This document shows positions 1 to 6,046 of a DNA stretch of 6,157 bases, in pieces. A program made the position numbers and the translations under genes. The notes below the pieces were generated by a model that made no database searches, was not told the DNA's origin, and worked only from the letters and a program-made list of their open reading frames with translations. Numbering within the stretch: position 1 is the first letter of the stretch; every line of letters starts with the position of its first letter. Origin of the DNA: Bacillota bacterium (lineage in GTDB: Bacteria > Bacillota > Clostridia > Lachnospirales > Lachnospiraceae); assembly GCA_023398855.1 (NCBI GenBank), contig JAEWRS010000041.1, forward strand, positions 1 through 6,157. The letters are read 5' to 3'.

Positions 1-1
1 A

Positions 2-718
2 AGCCGGGATATCTATCAACTAGGGGATAAGGGCGTAATTGAGGGGCGGACACTGATTGTCGGGAAGATTGAAACCGGAATGTGGGGAAACGAACTATAC
101 CATACCTATTATATGAAGCCGAAGTCCGCTTTTCAGACGAACGTGCAGGACAATGTTAAGGTTTCAGGAGCCTCCCTGTTTGGAACTGTTACAAAAATTC
201 AGAAAGAACAGGTACAGGTAACGCTGCAGGGGGATGAAAATGCAGATCATGCCGGAGAACGTTGGTTTTCTTATGCAACGGTCTATTCCTCTGCTGATGG
301 AACCGGCTGGTACTGTATGCCGGAAAAAGGAGATGGTATCCGTCTGTATTTCCCCACTGGTAAAGAAGAGCAAGCCTATGTTGCCAGTGCTTATCATGAG
401 GCCGGGAGCGGCCTGAGAAAAGATCCAAGCTGTAAGTTCTGGCGTAATAAACAAGGAAAAGAGATCCGTTTGGCAAAAGACCGGATTCTGTTAACGAATA
501 ATCATGGATCGTATATGGAGATGTCTGATGAGGATGGAATAGAAATTGTAAGTAACGGTTCCATTCGAATTCAAGCCGGCGCAAGGATGGAGATCGCAAG
601 CCAGAATTCCTTGATTGAATTAAATGCCAATAAGAGAATCAGTATCCGTCAGGGGACAACTGAGCTGACAGTCGATAGAGAAGGATTCAATGTAAAAGGG
701 TCAAGAATAAAATTGTAG
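2..718 (+). CDS. VgrG/gp5-like contractile injection system spike protein, 5'-truncated by window edge
   Basis: This is the C-terminal part of a spike protein of the VgrG/Pvc8/phage gp5 family, the trimeric needle tip of contractile injection machines. The reading frame is open from base 2 and encodes residues such as YQLGDKGVIEGRTLIVGKIE before the first in-frame ATG at 80, so that ATG is internal and the gene starts upstream. The portion seen holds the end of the gp27-like part (ending near KSAFQT). An OB-fold follows, opening with GASLFGTVTKIQKEQVQVTL and containing GWYCMPEKGDGIRLYF. The last 70 residues are short beta-strand repeats rich in I, S and N (SNGSIRIQAGARMEIASQNS), as expected for a beta-helical spike tail. 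The OB segment aligns well with the next gene (GTVLEVRDEQVKIAF, PEKGAKIFLTF), so the two are paralogues. Its stop codon overlaps the ribosome binding site of the next gene, implying co-translation. Family assignment is by motif and layout recognition; the specific subfamily is uncertain. Confidence 0.82.
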   Translation, partial: SRDIYQLGDKGVIEGRTLIVGKIETGMWGNELYHTYYMKPKSAFQTNVQDNVKVSGASLFGTVTKIQKEQVQVTLQGDENADHAGERWFSYATVYSSADGTGWYCMPEKGDGIRLYFPTGKEEQAYVASAYHEAGSGLRKDPSCKFWRNKQGKEIRLAKDRILLTNNHGSYMEMSDEDGIEIVSNGSIRIQAGARMEIASQNSLIELNANKRISIRQGTTELTVDREGFNVKGSRIKL

Positions 719-722
719 GAGG
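717..722 (+). promoter_or_regulatory. Ribosome binding site of the second spike gene, overlapping the upstream stop
   Basis: AGGAGG lies 5 bases before the ATG at 728 and shares its first two bases with the TAG stop of the preceding spike gene. This near-consensus site supports the chosen start and tight translational coupling of the two spikes. Confidence 0.8.
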
Positions 723-727
723 GGCTT

Positions 728-1990
728 ATGAAAATTCAGATAAACAATTTTGTTACAGTTGAAACAGAAGTGCCGTTATTAGAAGTTCATAAGTTCAAGT
801 TTGATTGGAAGCTGAATCATCATGGCGTTTTAAGACTTGAAGGGTTACTGGATCTAAGTGTCTCCTGGAAGCCAGAGGCGCTTTATGACAGCTTTGTGAA
901 AATAACAAAGGATAAAGAAACAATTTTTAACGGATGTTTGACGGATGTCAAGACCGTTGTGGCTGGAAATGTGCAAAAAATATTCTTAGAAGCCACCACC
1001 GGTTCCTGTATGCTGGATCGTAAGACGGACAGTCAATCATTTCAAGACGTGGGAAGCACCTATGAGGACATAATCAGAACAATTGTCCAGTCCGCCAATG
1101 GCAGGGTTATTTGTACAGCGGGAAAAGAGATAACAATTGACAAGCCGGTGATCCGTTACCAGGAAACAGAATGGGAGTTTGCAATACGGCTGGCCAGTTA
1201 TCTGGGAACTTATATTATCGCAGATATAGAGGTGGGAAAGCCCGATATCTGGTTTGGCATCAGAAAGGCGGCCGAGATTTCAGAGTATTCAGAAGAGGAT
1301 TATCATGTGTATATACTAAGAAGCGGTCATGGTTCTGGGAACATGCAGATGGTATATGAAGTAAAAAGTCCTGATTACTGTCAACTGGGGGACACGACTA
1401 CTTTCTGGGGGGAATCTGTCATGGTTTTCGAGGTGCAGGCCTCTTTCGAGCGAGGCGAGTTGATGTTTACCTATCTGTTGAGTAAGGAAAAAGAGAGTGA
1501 AATTGTTTATCTGGAACAGTTCACCGGAATGGAGCTTTTGGGAACTGTCCTGGAAGTGAGAGATGAGCAGGTTAAAATTGCCTTTGAGATCGATGGCGGC
1601 GTTTCTACCGGAGATTATTTCTATGAGTGGTATCCGGAAACTGGAAATGGTGTTTATGCGATCCCGGAAAAAGGTGCAAAGATATTTTTGACTTTTGGCT
1701 GTGCCGATGAACGGGAGGGATTTGCCTGTCGCTGTCTGCCAATGGATTTAGGGGAAGATACAGACTATCATGATCGTTATCTGACGACTGGTGAGAACCA
1801 TGCTCTGACGTTATACGAAGGGCAAATCAGCGTTTCGGCCAAACAAAGGCATAAGTTTATGCTTAGTGACCATTCCATTAATATGCAGACTCCGGAACAA
1901 TTACGGATTAAAGCTGCCGGCAGCATTAAACTGAAAGCCGGTGATATCTATATAAAAACTTTGGATTTGATTGAAATTCACCAGGGATAG
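728..1990 (+). CDS. Second VgrG-like contractile injection system spike protein (420 aa)
   Basis: This is a complete VgrG/gp5-gp27-like protein predicted to form or decorate the spike of a contractile injection machine. Residues 1 to about 265 resemble the gp27/phage late control D-type region: two beta-rich subdomains with ETEWEFAIRLASYLGTYI, a form of the typical 'W-EF--RLA-Y-G' segment of this family. Residues 269-345 form the gp5-like OB-fold (LLGTVLEVRDEQVKIAFEI, GVYAIPEKGAKIFLTF). Residues 350-420 are a beta-rich tail with alternating hydrophobic strands (LRIKAAGSIKLKAGDIYIK). At 420 aa it is shorter than T6SS VgrG (often 600 or more) and no extra effector domain is fused to it. The start is supported by AGGAGG 5 bases upstream. 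It follows a paralogous spike gene after 9 bases and precedes a DcrB-like gene after 12 bases. Whether the two spikes form hetero-trimers, stack, or are alternative tips is not visible. Confidence 0.82.
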   Translation: MKIQINNFVTVETEVPLLEVHKFKFDWKLNHHGVLRLEGLLDLSVSWKPEALYDSFVKITKDKETIFNGCLTDVKTVVAGNVQKIFLEATTGSCMLDRKTDSQSFQDVGSTYEDIIRTIVQSANGRVICTAGKEITIDKPVIRYQETEWEFAIRLASYLGTYIIADIEVGKPDIWFGIRKAAEISEYSEEDYHVYILRSGHGSGNMQMVYEVKSPDYCQLGDTTTFWGESVMVFEVQASFERGELMFTYLLSKEKESEIVYLEQFTGMELLGTVLEVRDEQVKIAFEIDGGVSTGDYFYEWYPETGNGVYAIPEKGAKIFLTFGCADEREGFACRCLPMDLGEDTDYHDRYLTTGENHALTLYEGQISVSAKQRHKFMLSDHSINMQTPEQLRIKAAGSIKLKAGDIYIKTLDLIEIHQG

Positions 1991-2002
1991 GAGAACTGGC
2001 AG

Positions 2003-2587
2003 ATGGCATATTTTGATGAAGAATTATTAGAGACAAAATGGCAGATTGAAAAACAAACACATACAACGGTTGAAACGGGTATTTATGCCGGAGATGACTT
2101 AATTACGTTCGAATGTATCGATGTTCCTTGTACCAGTGTCAGTATGTATCTTCCGGCATCATTTATGGTAATGCCGGAGCAAATGAAAGAGATAAAATTT
2201 CCATCCCGGAATGGCCCGGAGTTTATCGTGTGTAATTGGAACGCAACGGTAAGTTTTGCCTTTAAACAGCTGGAAATGATCGTTGGAAGCGGAGGAACAA
2301 AGGAACTGGCACTTCAGAGCCAGCAGATTTTAAAAAATGTGAATCCGTCAATTAGAATTCGCGGGCAGGGGGAATTGGAAACAGAAAATGGGCATGAAAT
2401 TTACTGGTTCGAATACCATGGGTATCAGATTGATGGTCAAAGCTATAACCAGGTATATTTAGTTAAATTAGATCAACATTTGCTTTATGGTACCTTCAGT
2501 TGCTTAAAAGAAGACAAGCCGGACTGGGGGAAGATTGCAAAGATACTTTTTAGCACGGTAAAGGAGTCTGTTAAAGGGGCCAAATAA
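2003..2587 (+). CDS. DcrB/DUF1795-like protein, possible cargo chaperone or adaptor of the injection system (194 aa)
   Basis: This is a predicted cytosolic protein: no signal peptide or membrane segment is visible. The core matches the look of the DcrB/DUF1795 fold: residues 46-72 read VSMYLPASFMVMPEQMKEI then a KFPS...GPEF segment, followed by a beta strand around NWNATVSFAF, then an amphipathic helix, and finally GHEIYWFEYHGYQI plus QVYLVKLDQHLLYGTFSC as the closing strands. In Gram-negative T6SS the Eag chaperones, which load membrane-inserting effectors on VgrG, belong to DUF1795, so a loading or adaptor role here is plausible but inferred. A generic structural role is equally possible. 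An AGGAGA-type site with 7 bases of spacing supports the ATG at 2003, and the gene is 12 bases after the second spike. Family recognition is moderate; function is uncertain. Confidence 0.62.
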   Translation: MAYFDEELLETKWQIEKQTHTTVETGIYAGDDLITFECIDVPCTSVSMYLPASFMVMPEQMKEIKFPSRNGPEFIVCNWNATVSFAFKQLEMIVGSGGTKELALQSQQILKNVNPSIRIRGQGELETENGHEIYWFEYHGYQIDGQSYNQVYLVKLDQHLLYGTFSCLKEDKPDWGKIAKILFSTVKESVKGAK

Positions 2588-2603
2588 ATAGCGGCAGGAA
2601 TTT

Positions 2604-2609
2604 GGAGGA
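2604..2609 (+). promoter_or_regulatory. Ribosome binding site selecting the TTG start at 2617
   Basis: GGAGGA sits 7 bases before TTG 2617. The alternative in-frame TTG at 2602 has AGGAA only one base upstream, which is too close, and it would place the stronger site inside the gene. This decides the start of the following gene. Confidence 0.65.
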
Positions 2610-2616
2610 ACTGATA

Positions 2617-3195
2617 TTGGAACGGTTCGAGGAGTTACAAGCTTGCATAGAGGATTACCGCAGTAAGCGGATGGAACAGAAAAAGAAGTTGTTGAAGACA
2701 GACAGAACGCAATTAAACCGGCTGTTTTGTGAAACTTTGGATGCTGCGATTAACCACCAGACAGAGAAACAGTCTTTAGATGAACAGGAAAGAGTCCGTT
2801 ATCTATTCTTGTGTCAGTTGGCAAGCAGCAGGCATACAGAAAGCTATAAAGTCTTGCTTGGTATGAGTAATTCCAAGCTTTATCTGGACGATAGCAAGGT
2901 AACGGTCTTTTGGTATCCGGAGCCTATTTATCAAAATGTCAAGGAAGATATGAAAGAAGTTAGAAAACTGTTAAAAGAAAAGGACGAGCAATATGAAGAA
3001 GAGGAGCTTCTAAAACTGAAGCAGAAATTATTGGAAGATGACTGGAATCTTCTTAGAGAGCAGTTTCCGGAACTGGTGGAAGAATATTTTTATCGTATCA
3101 CAGAGAGTAATCTGCAGATTGAAGAGCAATTTTCAGCTTTGTGCGGAGATTATATGGAACGTCTGCCGGTAGTCTGGGATAAGATTGTGGTGTGA
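2617..3195 (+). CDS. Unrecognised charged, helical protein linked to the injection system (192 aa)
   Basis: I do not recognise a family. Starting at TTG 2617 the protein is 192 aa, opening MERFEELQACIEDYRSKRM. A 15-base longer form from TTG 2602 is possible but less well served by a ribosome binding site. It is rich in Glu, Lys, Leu and Gln with no signal peptide or membrane segment. Helical stretches dominate: the N-terminus (EDYRSKRMEQKKKLLK) and especially the middle (DMKEVRKLLKEKDEQYEEEE onward), which should form a coiled coil. Between them a short beta-like segment reads SKLYLDDSKVTVFWYPEPIY, perhaps a compact domain. The gene begins 29 bases after the DcrB-like gene and precedes the putative effector, so a structural, sorting or adaptor role in assembly or cargo loading is possible by context only. 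Confidence 0.7.
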   Translation: MERFEELQACIEDYRSKRMEQKKKLLKTDRTQLNRLFCETLDAAINHQTEKQSLDEQERVRYLFLCQLASSRHTESYKVLLGMSNSKLYLDDSKVTVFWYPEPIYQNVKEDMKEVRKLLKEKDEQYEEEELLKLKQKLLEDDWNLLREQFPELVEEYFYRITESNLQIEEQFSALCGDYMERLPVVWDKIVV

Positions 3196-3288
3196 TTTAA
3201 CAATATTGTTTGGCCTATAAAGAATTGATTGATAAGGATACAGAATTACTTTGGATGAATCAAAATATAATGTACAGGAGGTAACAGG
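3196..3288 (+). other. 93-base gap with a 12-bp palindrome and a short coding-like remnant
   Basis: The gap between the helical protein and the putative effector is wider than the 9-29 base gaps before it. It holds a perfect 12-bp AT-rich palindrome, AACAATATTGTT, at 3199-3210, just after the stop. A 27-codon open stretch at 3201-3284 lacks a good start and its product contains AYKELIDKDTELLWMNQN. There is no U-rich tract after a stem, so no terminator is called, and no paired -35/-10 elements. The break may mark the boundary between the structural block and the cargo module. Confidence 0.4.
3276..3282 (+). promoter_or_regulatory. Ribosome binding site of the NlpC/P60 effector candidate
   Basis: AGGAGGT lies 6 bases before ATG 3289. 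An in-frame TAA at 3268 blocks any upstream extension. The site therefore fixes the N-terminus and shows that the protein really lacks a signal peptide. Confidence 0.85.
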
Positions 3289-4749
3289 ATGCCGGGATCA
3301 AGTACAAATGAGGCTATCATACAACCCAATCCATATGCTGGCGGTCAGCCTGCCCCACCCATAAGCCTGCCGGGACAAGGATCACAGCCATCTTCAGGTG
3401 GCAGTTCAAATAATAACCAAGGTCAGGGACAAAACACCATTACCATTGATGATGAGGTGTCGCTTTCGGGACCATCAACAGGGCTGAGTGGGACACCGCA
3501 GCCGAGTGGGCCATCTTCGGGAGGAAGTGTACAGCCAACTAATCCTGGCACAGATTTTAACAATACGGTACCGGGAATGGTACCGGGAGCAAACGGATCA
3601 GGGCAAAATCAGTCTTCAGGTAATGCCACTGGCTGGTGGAAGAACGGAAATGATTGGTATTATTTTGATCCCGTTACCGGAAATATGGTAAAGGGCTGGA
3701 AGTATTATAATGGGAGTTGGTACTATTTGGATCCAAAGACTGGAATTATGGCAACTGGGTGGAGAAAGGTGTGGATAAAGGCAGATGGGTCGATAATGGA
3801 AGATGGGTTATGGTATTATCTGGAACCAAGTGTTGGGGCAATGGTTACGGACTGGAGGTTCATAAACGGGGAATGGTACTTCCTTGAAACTACTAACGGG
3901 AATGGACAAATGGTAACTGGATGGAAATTTCATAATGAGAAGTGGTATTACCTTTTTGAAAGCGGTGCCATGGCACATGGCGGTTGGTTAATGGTTGATG
4001 AAAAGTGGTATTGCGTTAGGGATAATGGGGAATTGGAAACTTCAAAAATCTTGGAGTATAATGGTAAGAAGTATTATGTAGATGAAAATGGGGCAATGAT
4101 AACAAGCGCAGATAAAACACAAATTATATATAATTACATTACTTATGAGGTAGATGGAGATGGTGTGTGTACCCAAATTAGTAAGAGTAGTGGTGCTGCG
4201 CCTGCTACAGCTACTAATGCAAACATAGATGAATGGAGAACATATATTAATAATAGTGAAATCAGTACTGCTCGAAAGACAATACTATTAGCAGCTTTTG
4301 ACACAATAAAGAGTGGCTGTATATATCATCAATTGAGAAAGGAGTTAAATGAAACTCCGTCAAAGTGCATGAAGGATTGCAATGGAAAAATACACCCAAA
4401 ACAAGTAGGTGCTTATAACTTTGACACTATGGCTAATTACAATGTTGAGACCCCTTTGTATCTTGACTGTTCCTTTTTTGTAAAGCACTGTTACTGGAAA
4501 GCCGGAATAAGCATGAAAGCATCAAATACATCTGGAATGAGGGAGAAAGGAGAATTTAGCGATAGACCTAAAGAAGAATTGAAACCAGCAGATATTGCAT
4601 TAAAGCCTGGTCATGTTGTTATTTTTGTGGGTTATACAAGTAAAGGAGAAATGGTATGGGCAGAAATGAGTTGCCATGCTGAGAATGGGAAGCTCTCTTC
4701 TTATCCTTCAGAGTTTAAAGATTTTAAAAAGTTTAAGGGACTGGATTAA
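3289..4749 (+). CDS. Leaderless NlpC/P60-like peptidoglycan hydrolase with cell-wall-binding repeats; candidate injection-system effector (486 aa)
   Basis: This is a predicted cell-wall peptidase with three modules. Residues 1-111 are low-complexity and disordered, rich in P, G, S, Q and N (QPNPYAGGQPAPPISLPGQG). Residues 115-270 hold about seven Trp/Tyr-rich repeats of the CW_binding_1/choline-binding type (GWKYYNGSWYYLDPKTG, GEWYFLETTNG, GWKFHNEKWYYLF), which bind teichoic acid or choline in relatives. Residues about 313-486 resemble NlpC/P60: the nucleophile sits in LDCSFFVKH (Cys394) and the base in KPGHVVIFVG (His442). The third catalytic residue is not obvious; E459 or H463 in WAEMSCHA are candidates. 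NlpC/P60 enzymes usually cut peptide bonds in peptidoglycan stems, often gamma-D-Glu-diaminopimelate. There is no Sec signal and no room for one upstream, yet the substrate is outside the cytoplasm, so export by the neighbouring injection machine, or release by lysis, is the natural inference. The following lipoprotein is its likely immunity partner. An ordinary wall-remodelling enzyme is less likely without a leader. Confidence 0.8.
   Translation: MPGSSTNEAIIQPNPYAGGQPAPPISLPGQGSQPSSGGSSNNNQGQGQNTITIDDEVSLSGPSTGLSGTPQPSGPSSGGSVQPTNPGTDFNNTVPGMVPGANGSGQNQSSGNATGWWKNGNDWYYFDPVTGNMVKGWKYYNGSWYYLDPKTGIMATGWRKVWIKADGSIMEDGLWYYLEPSVGAMVTDWRFINGEWYFLETTNGNGQMVTGWKFHNEKWYYLFESGAMAHGGWLMVDEKWYCVRDNGELETSKILEYNGKKYYVDENGAMITSADKTQIIYNYITYEVDGDGVCTQISKSSGAAPATATNANIDEWRTYINNSEISTARKTILLAAFDTIKSGCIYHQLRKELNETPSKCMKDCNGKIHPKQVGAYNFDTMANYNVETPLYLDCSFFVKHCYWKAGISMKASNTSGMREKGEFSDRPKEELKPADIALKPGHVVIFVGYTSKGEMVWAEMSCHAENGKLSSYPSEFKDFKKFKGLD
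3630..4098 (+). repeat. Coding repeats: cell-wall-binding (choline-binding-like) modules
   Basis: About seven imperfect units of roughly 20 codons lie inside the hydrolase gene. Their landmarks are W116/W117, W123-Y125, W137, W144-Y146, W158, W175-Y177, W189, W196-Y197, W212, W219-Y221, W233 and W240-Y241, usually as G-W-x(n)-W-Y-Y plus a turn with D/E, T and G. The last unit (KKYYVDENGAM) is Trp-poor and degenerate. The pattern matches CW_binding_1 solenoids that anchor enzymes to the Gram-positive wall. Confidence 0.85.
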
Positions 4750-4794
4750 AATGGTGTTTGAAATATGATATAAGTGTTAATAACTTTTATTATG

Positions 4795-4800
4795 AGGAGG
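4795..4800 (+). promoter_or_regulatory. Ribosome binding site of the lipoprotein gene
   Basis: AGGAGG ends 4 bases before ATG 4805, within a 55-base AT-rich gap after the hydrolase gene. The spacing is a little short, but the downstream signal peptide confirms the start. Confidence 0.75.
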
Positions 4801-4804
4801 GTTT

Positions 4805-5896
4805 ATGTCTAAACTAAGTAACTTACTATTTGTGGCTGTAGCAGTGGTATTCTTAGCTGGTTGTAATCGTTTAAAAGAATCAGGAAATATAACCAATCAA
4901 TCAAATTTTTCGAACCAGCAGGAAGGTGAAAAAAATATGGAAACAACTTTTAATATTAGCACAGAATTAACTATGAAGGTCGAGGAAGGCGCTGTAGTAG
5001 GAAGAGAAGAAGGTATAAAAAAGGAAGATATACAAACCGAAGATGAAACTGATTTCAATTCTAGGTTCAATATCAGTGATTATTCAGAAATTAAGGTAAA
5101 AGAAATGGATAAGGAGGGTGAAATTGATGATCGTGAACTGGGATTGTATTGGCGGCGACCAGGAATACAAGATACATTTTATACAGATGTTCAGGAATTA
5201 TGCGAAGAAGCATTTGGAGATTATTTGAGTCCATTACAAGGACTGACAGAACTATATAGTAGTACCGCTGATAAATACAAAAAGCGATTTCGGACGGATA
5301 AGCAGACTGCGCTTGTTACCAGAGGAAAAGTCCAATTTTATCTATTTCTTCCCAATGAAATTGCAGAGGTTTCTATAACAGAACGAGATAACACTTTTTA
5401 TACCGAGGTGAAAATTTTAAGCGAAGAGGCAGCAAAGAGTATCAAAGTCTTAAAATTACCACCTACAGGAGGAATTGGCATCGCAGGTACTGATCATAAG
5501 CCAGAATACCCAAATTATAAAACTCATAGTATTGTTACGAAAGCGATGGAGAATGAATATACAAAAGCAGATATACAGCTAGTTTTTTATGAGGACATTC
5601 AAAGATTAGCAAAAGAGGTGTTTGGAAATTATGTCCAAGCGTTGCAGGGATTGTATGCACTTGCAGAACAAGAGGGGTACGGGGGATATTTTGAAATCGA
5701 AGACATAGTCGGTTATATATTAACTGGACATTATGAAACGACAGTGATGAAAGAAGATTACTTTGAATTTACAATGGAGTTACAATATCCGGAGCGTGCC
5801 AGAGTCACGATTTCAAGAAATGGAGATAACTATATTACAACATTTCGTCTTCTAAAAGAAGGAGAATTTGAAACTGAGGTGCAGCCTGGTGGTTGA
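4805..5896 (+). CDS. Lipoprotein with a duplicated domain; candidate immunity protein for the NlpC/P60 effector (363 aa)
   Basis: The N-terminus MSKLSNLLFVAVAVVFLAGC is a lipoprotein signal peptide with lipobox LAGC, so the mature protein would begin at lipidated Cys20 and be anchored on the outer face of the cytoplasmic membrane. Residues 21-110 form a polar, acidic linker (SNITNQ-like, then E/K/D-rich). Two related domains of about 95 residues follow: residues 125-209 (FYTDVQELCEEAFGDYLSPL ... FYTEVKIL) and 261-354 (FYEDIQRLAKEVFGNYVQAL ... YITTFRLL). Both share F-Y-x-D-[VI]-Q, F-G-[DN]-Y and L-Q-G-L plus a beta-rich end. I do not recognise a named family. It sits right behind the hydrolase at its predicted site of action, and a decayed third domain copy lies downstream; both are typical of immunity loci. 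This role is inferred. A structural or wall-associated lipoprotein cannot be excluded. Confidence 0.78.
   Translation: MSKLSNLLFVAVAVVFLAGCNRLKESGNITNQSNFSNQQEGEKNMETTFNISTELTMKVEEGAVVGREEGIKKEDIQTEDETDFNSRFNISDYSEIKVKEMDKEGEIDDRELGLYWRRPGIQDTFYTDVQELCEEAFGDYLSPLQGLTELYSSTADKYKKRFRTDKQTALVTRGKVQFYLFLPNEIAEVSITERDNTFYTEVKILSEEAAKSIKVLKLPPTGGIGIAGTDHKPEYPNYKTHSIVTKAMENEYTKADIQLVFYEDIQRLAKEVFGNYVQALQGLYALAEQEGYGGYFEIEDIVGYILTGHYETTVMKEDYFEFTMELQYPERARVTISRNGDNYITTFRLLKEGEFETEVQPGG
5177..5431 (+). repeat. First copy of the lipoprotein's duplicated domain
   Basis: It encodes residues 125-209 of the lipoprotein. It aligns with the second copy at an offset of 136 residues through F-Y-x-D-V-Q, E-x-x-F-G-D-Y, L-Q-G-L, and a C-terminal beta segment (AEVSITERDNTFYTEVKIL against ARVTISRNGDNYITTFRLL). 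Divergence is strong at DNA level, so the duplication is old. Confidence 0.7.
5585..5866 (+). repeat. Second copy of the lipoprotein's duplicated domain
   Basis: It encodes residues 261-354. This copy, not the first, is the close relative of the decayed fragment at 6047-6157: over 5645-5686 against 6080-6121, 33 of 42 bases match by hand count, including the codons for E-Q-E-G-Y-G-G. Confidence 0.72.
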
Positions 5897-5911
5897 TGAA
5901 AGAAAAATTGA

Positions 5912-6043
5912 ACCCAAGGGAACTTATTCCCGACGCAGACCGGCTCTCCACAGGGTGGAGCCATTTCAAGCATCTATGCAAACATGGCACTGGACGGGCT
6001 GGAAAAACTGATCCAAGAGAAGTACCATCGGAATTCCAAGGGA
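5912..6043 (+). pseudogene. Fragment of a group II intron reverse transcriptase/maturase
   Basis: The frame starting after the stop at 5909-5911 reads GNLFPTQTGSPQGGAISSIY followed by ANMALDGLEKLIQEKYHRNS. This matches the conserved RT segment of group II intron-encoded proteins (typically L-F-P-T-x-x-G-T-P-Q-G-G-I-I-S-P-x-L-A-N-M-x-L-D-G-L-E). Only about 44 of the usual 400-600 residues are present. The catalytic Y-A-D-D motif, the maturase domain and the intron RNA domains are missing. Relative to the consensus, I-S-P-x-L is changed to I-S-S-I-Y. It is a dead relic, wedged between the lipoprotein gene and a broken copy of its domain. RT recognition is strong; the exact edges are approximate. 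Confidence 0.85.
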
Positions 6044-6046
6044 ACA

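Noticed and set aside
164..599. Two overlapping minus-strand open frames of about 96 and 136 codons
   Set aside because: They lie opposite the well-supported spike gene, have no ribosome binding sites, and give no recognisable protein features; they are shadows.
1171..1359. A 62-codon + strand open frame inside the second spike gene
   Set aside because: Out of frame with a gene whose spike motifs run through the whole region, with no ribosome binding site.
3266..3271. Perfect TATAAT sequence before the effector gene
   Set aside because: No -35-like hexamer lies 16-18 bases upstream, and a transcript starting about 7 bases later would begin inside the ribosome binding site.
3488..3691. A 67-codon + strand open frame inside the 5' part of the hydrolase gene
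   Set aside because: Overlaps the low-complexity and first repeat codons in another frame; the long open stretch comes from biased composition.
4758..4793. TTGAAA and TATTAT as a promoter for the lipoprotein gene
   Set aside because: The spacer is 24 bases, too long for a sigma-A promoter, and the start point would fall on the ribosome binding site.
5942..5962. GC-rich hairpin (GGCTCTCCAC / GTGGAGCC) after the lipoprotein gene
   Set aside because: No T tract follows, and it is formed by the codons of the conserved G-S-P-Q-G-G motif, so it is not supported as a terminator.
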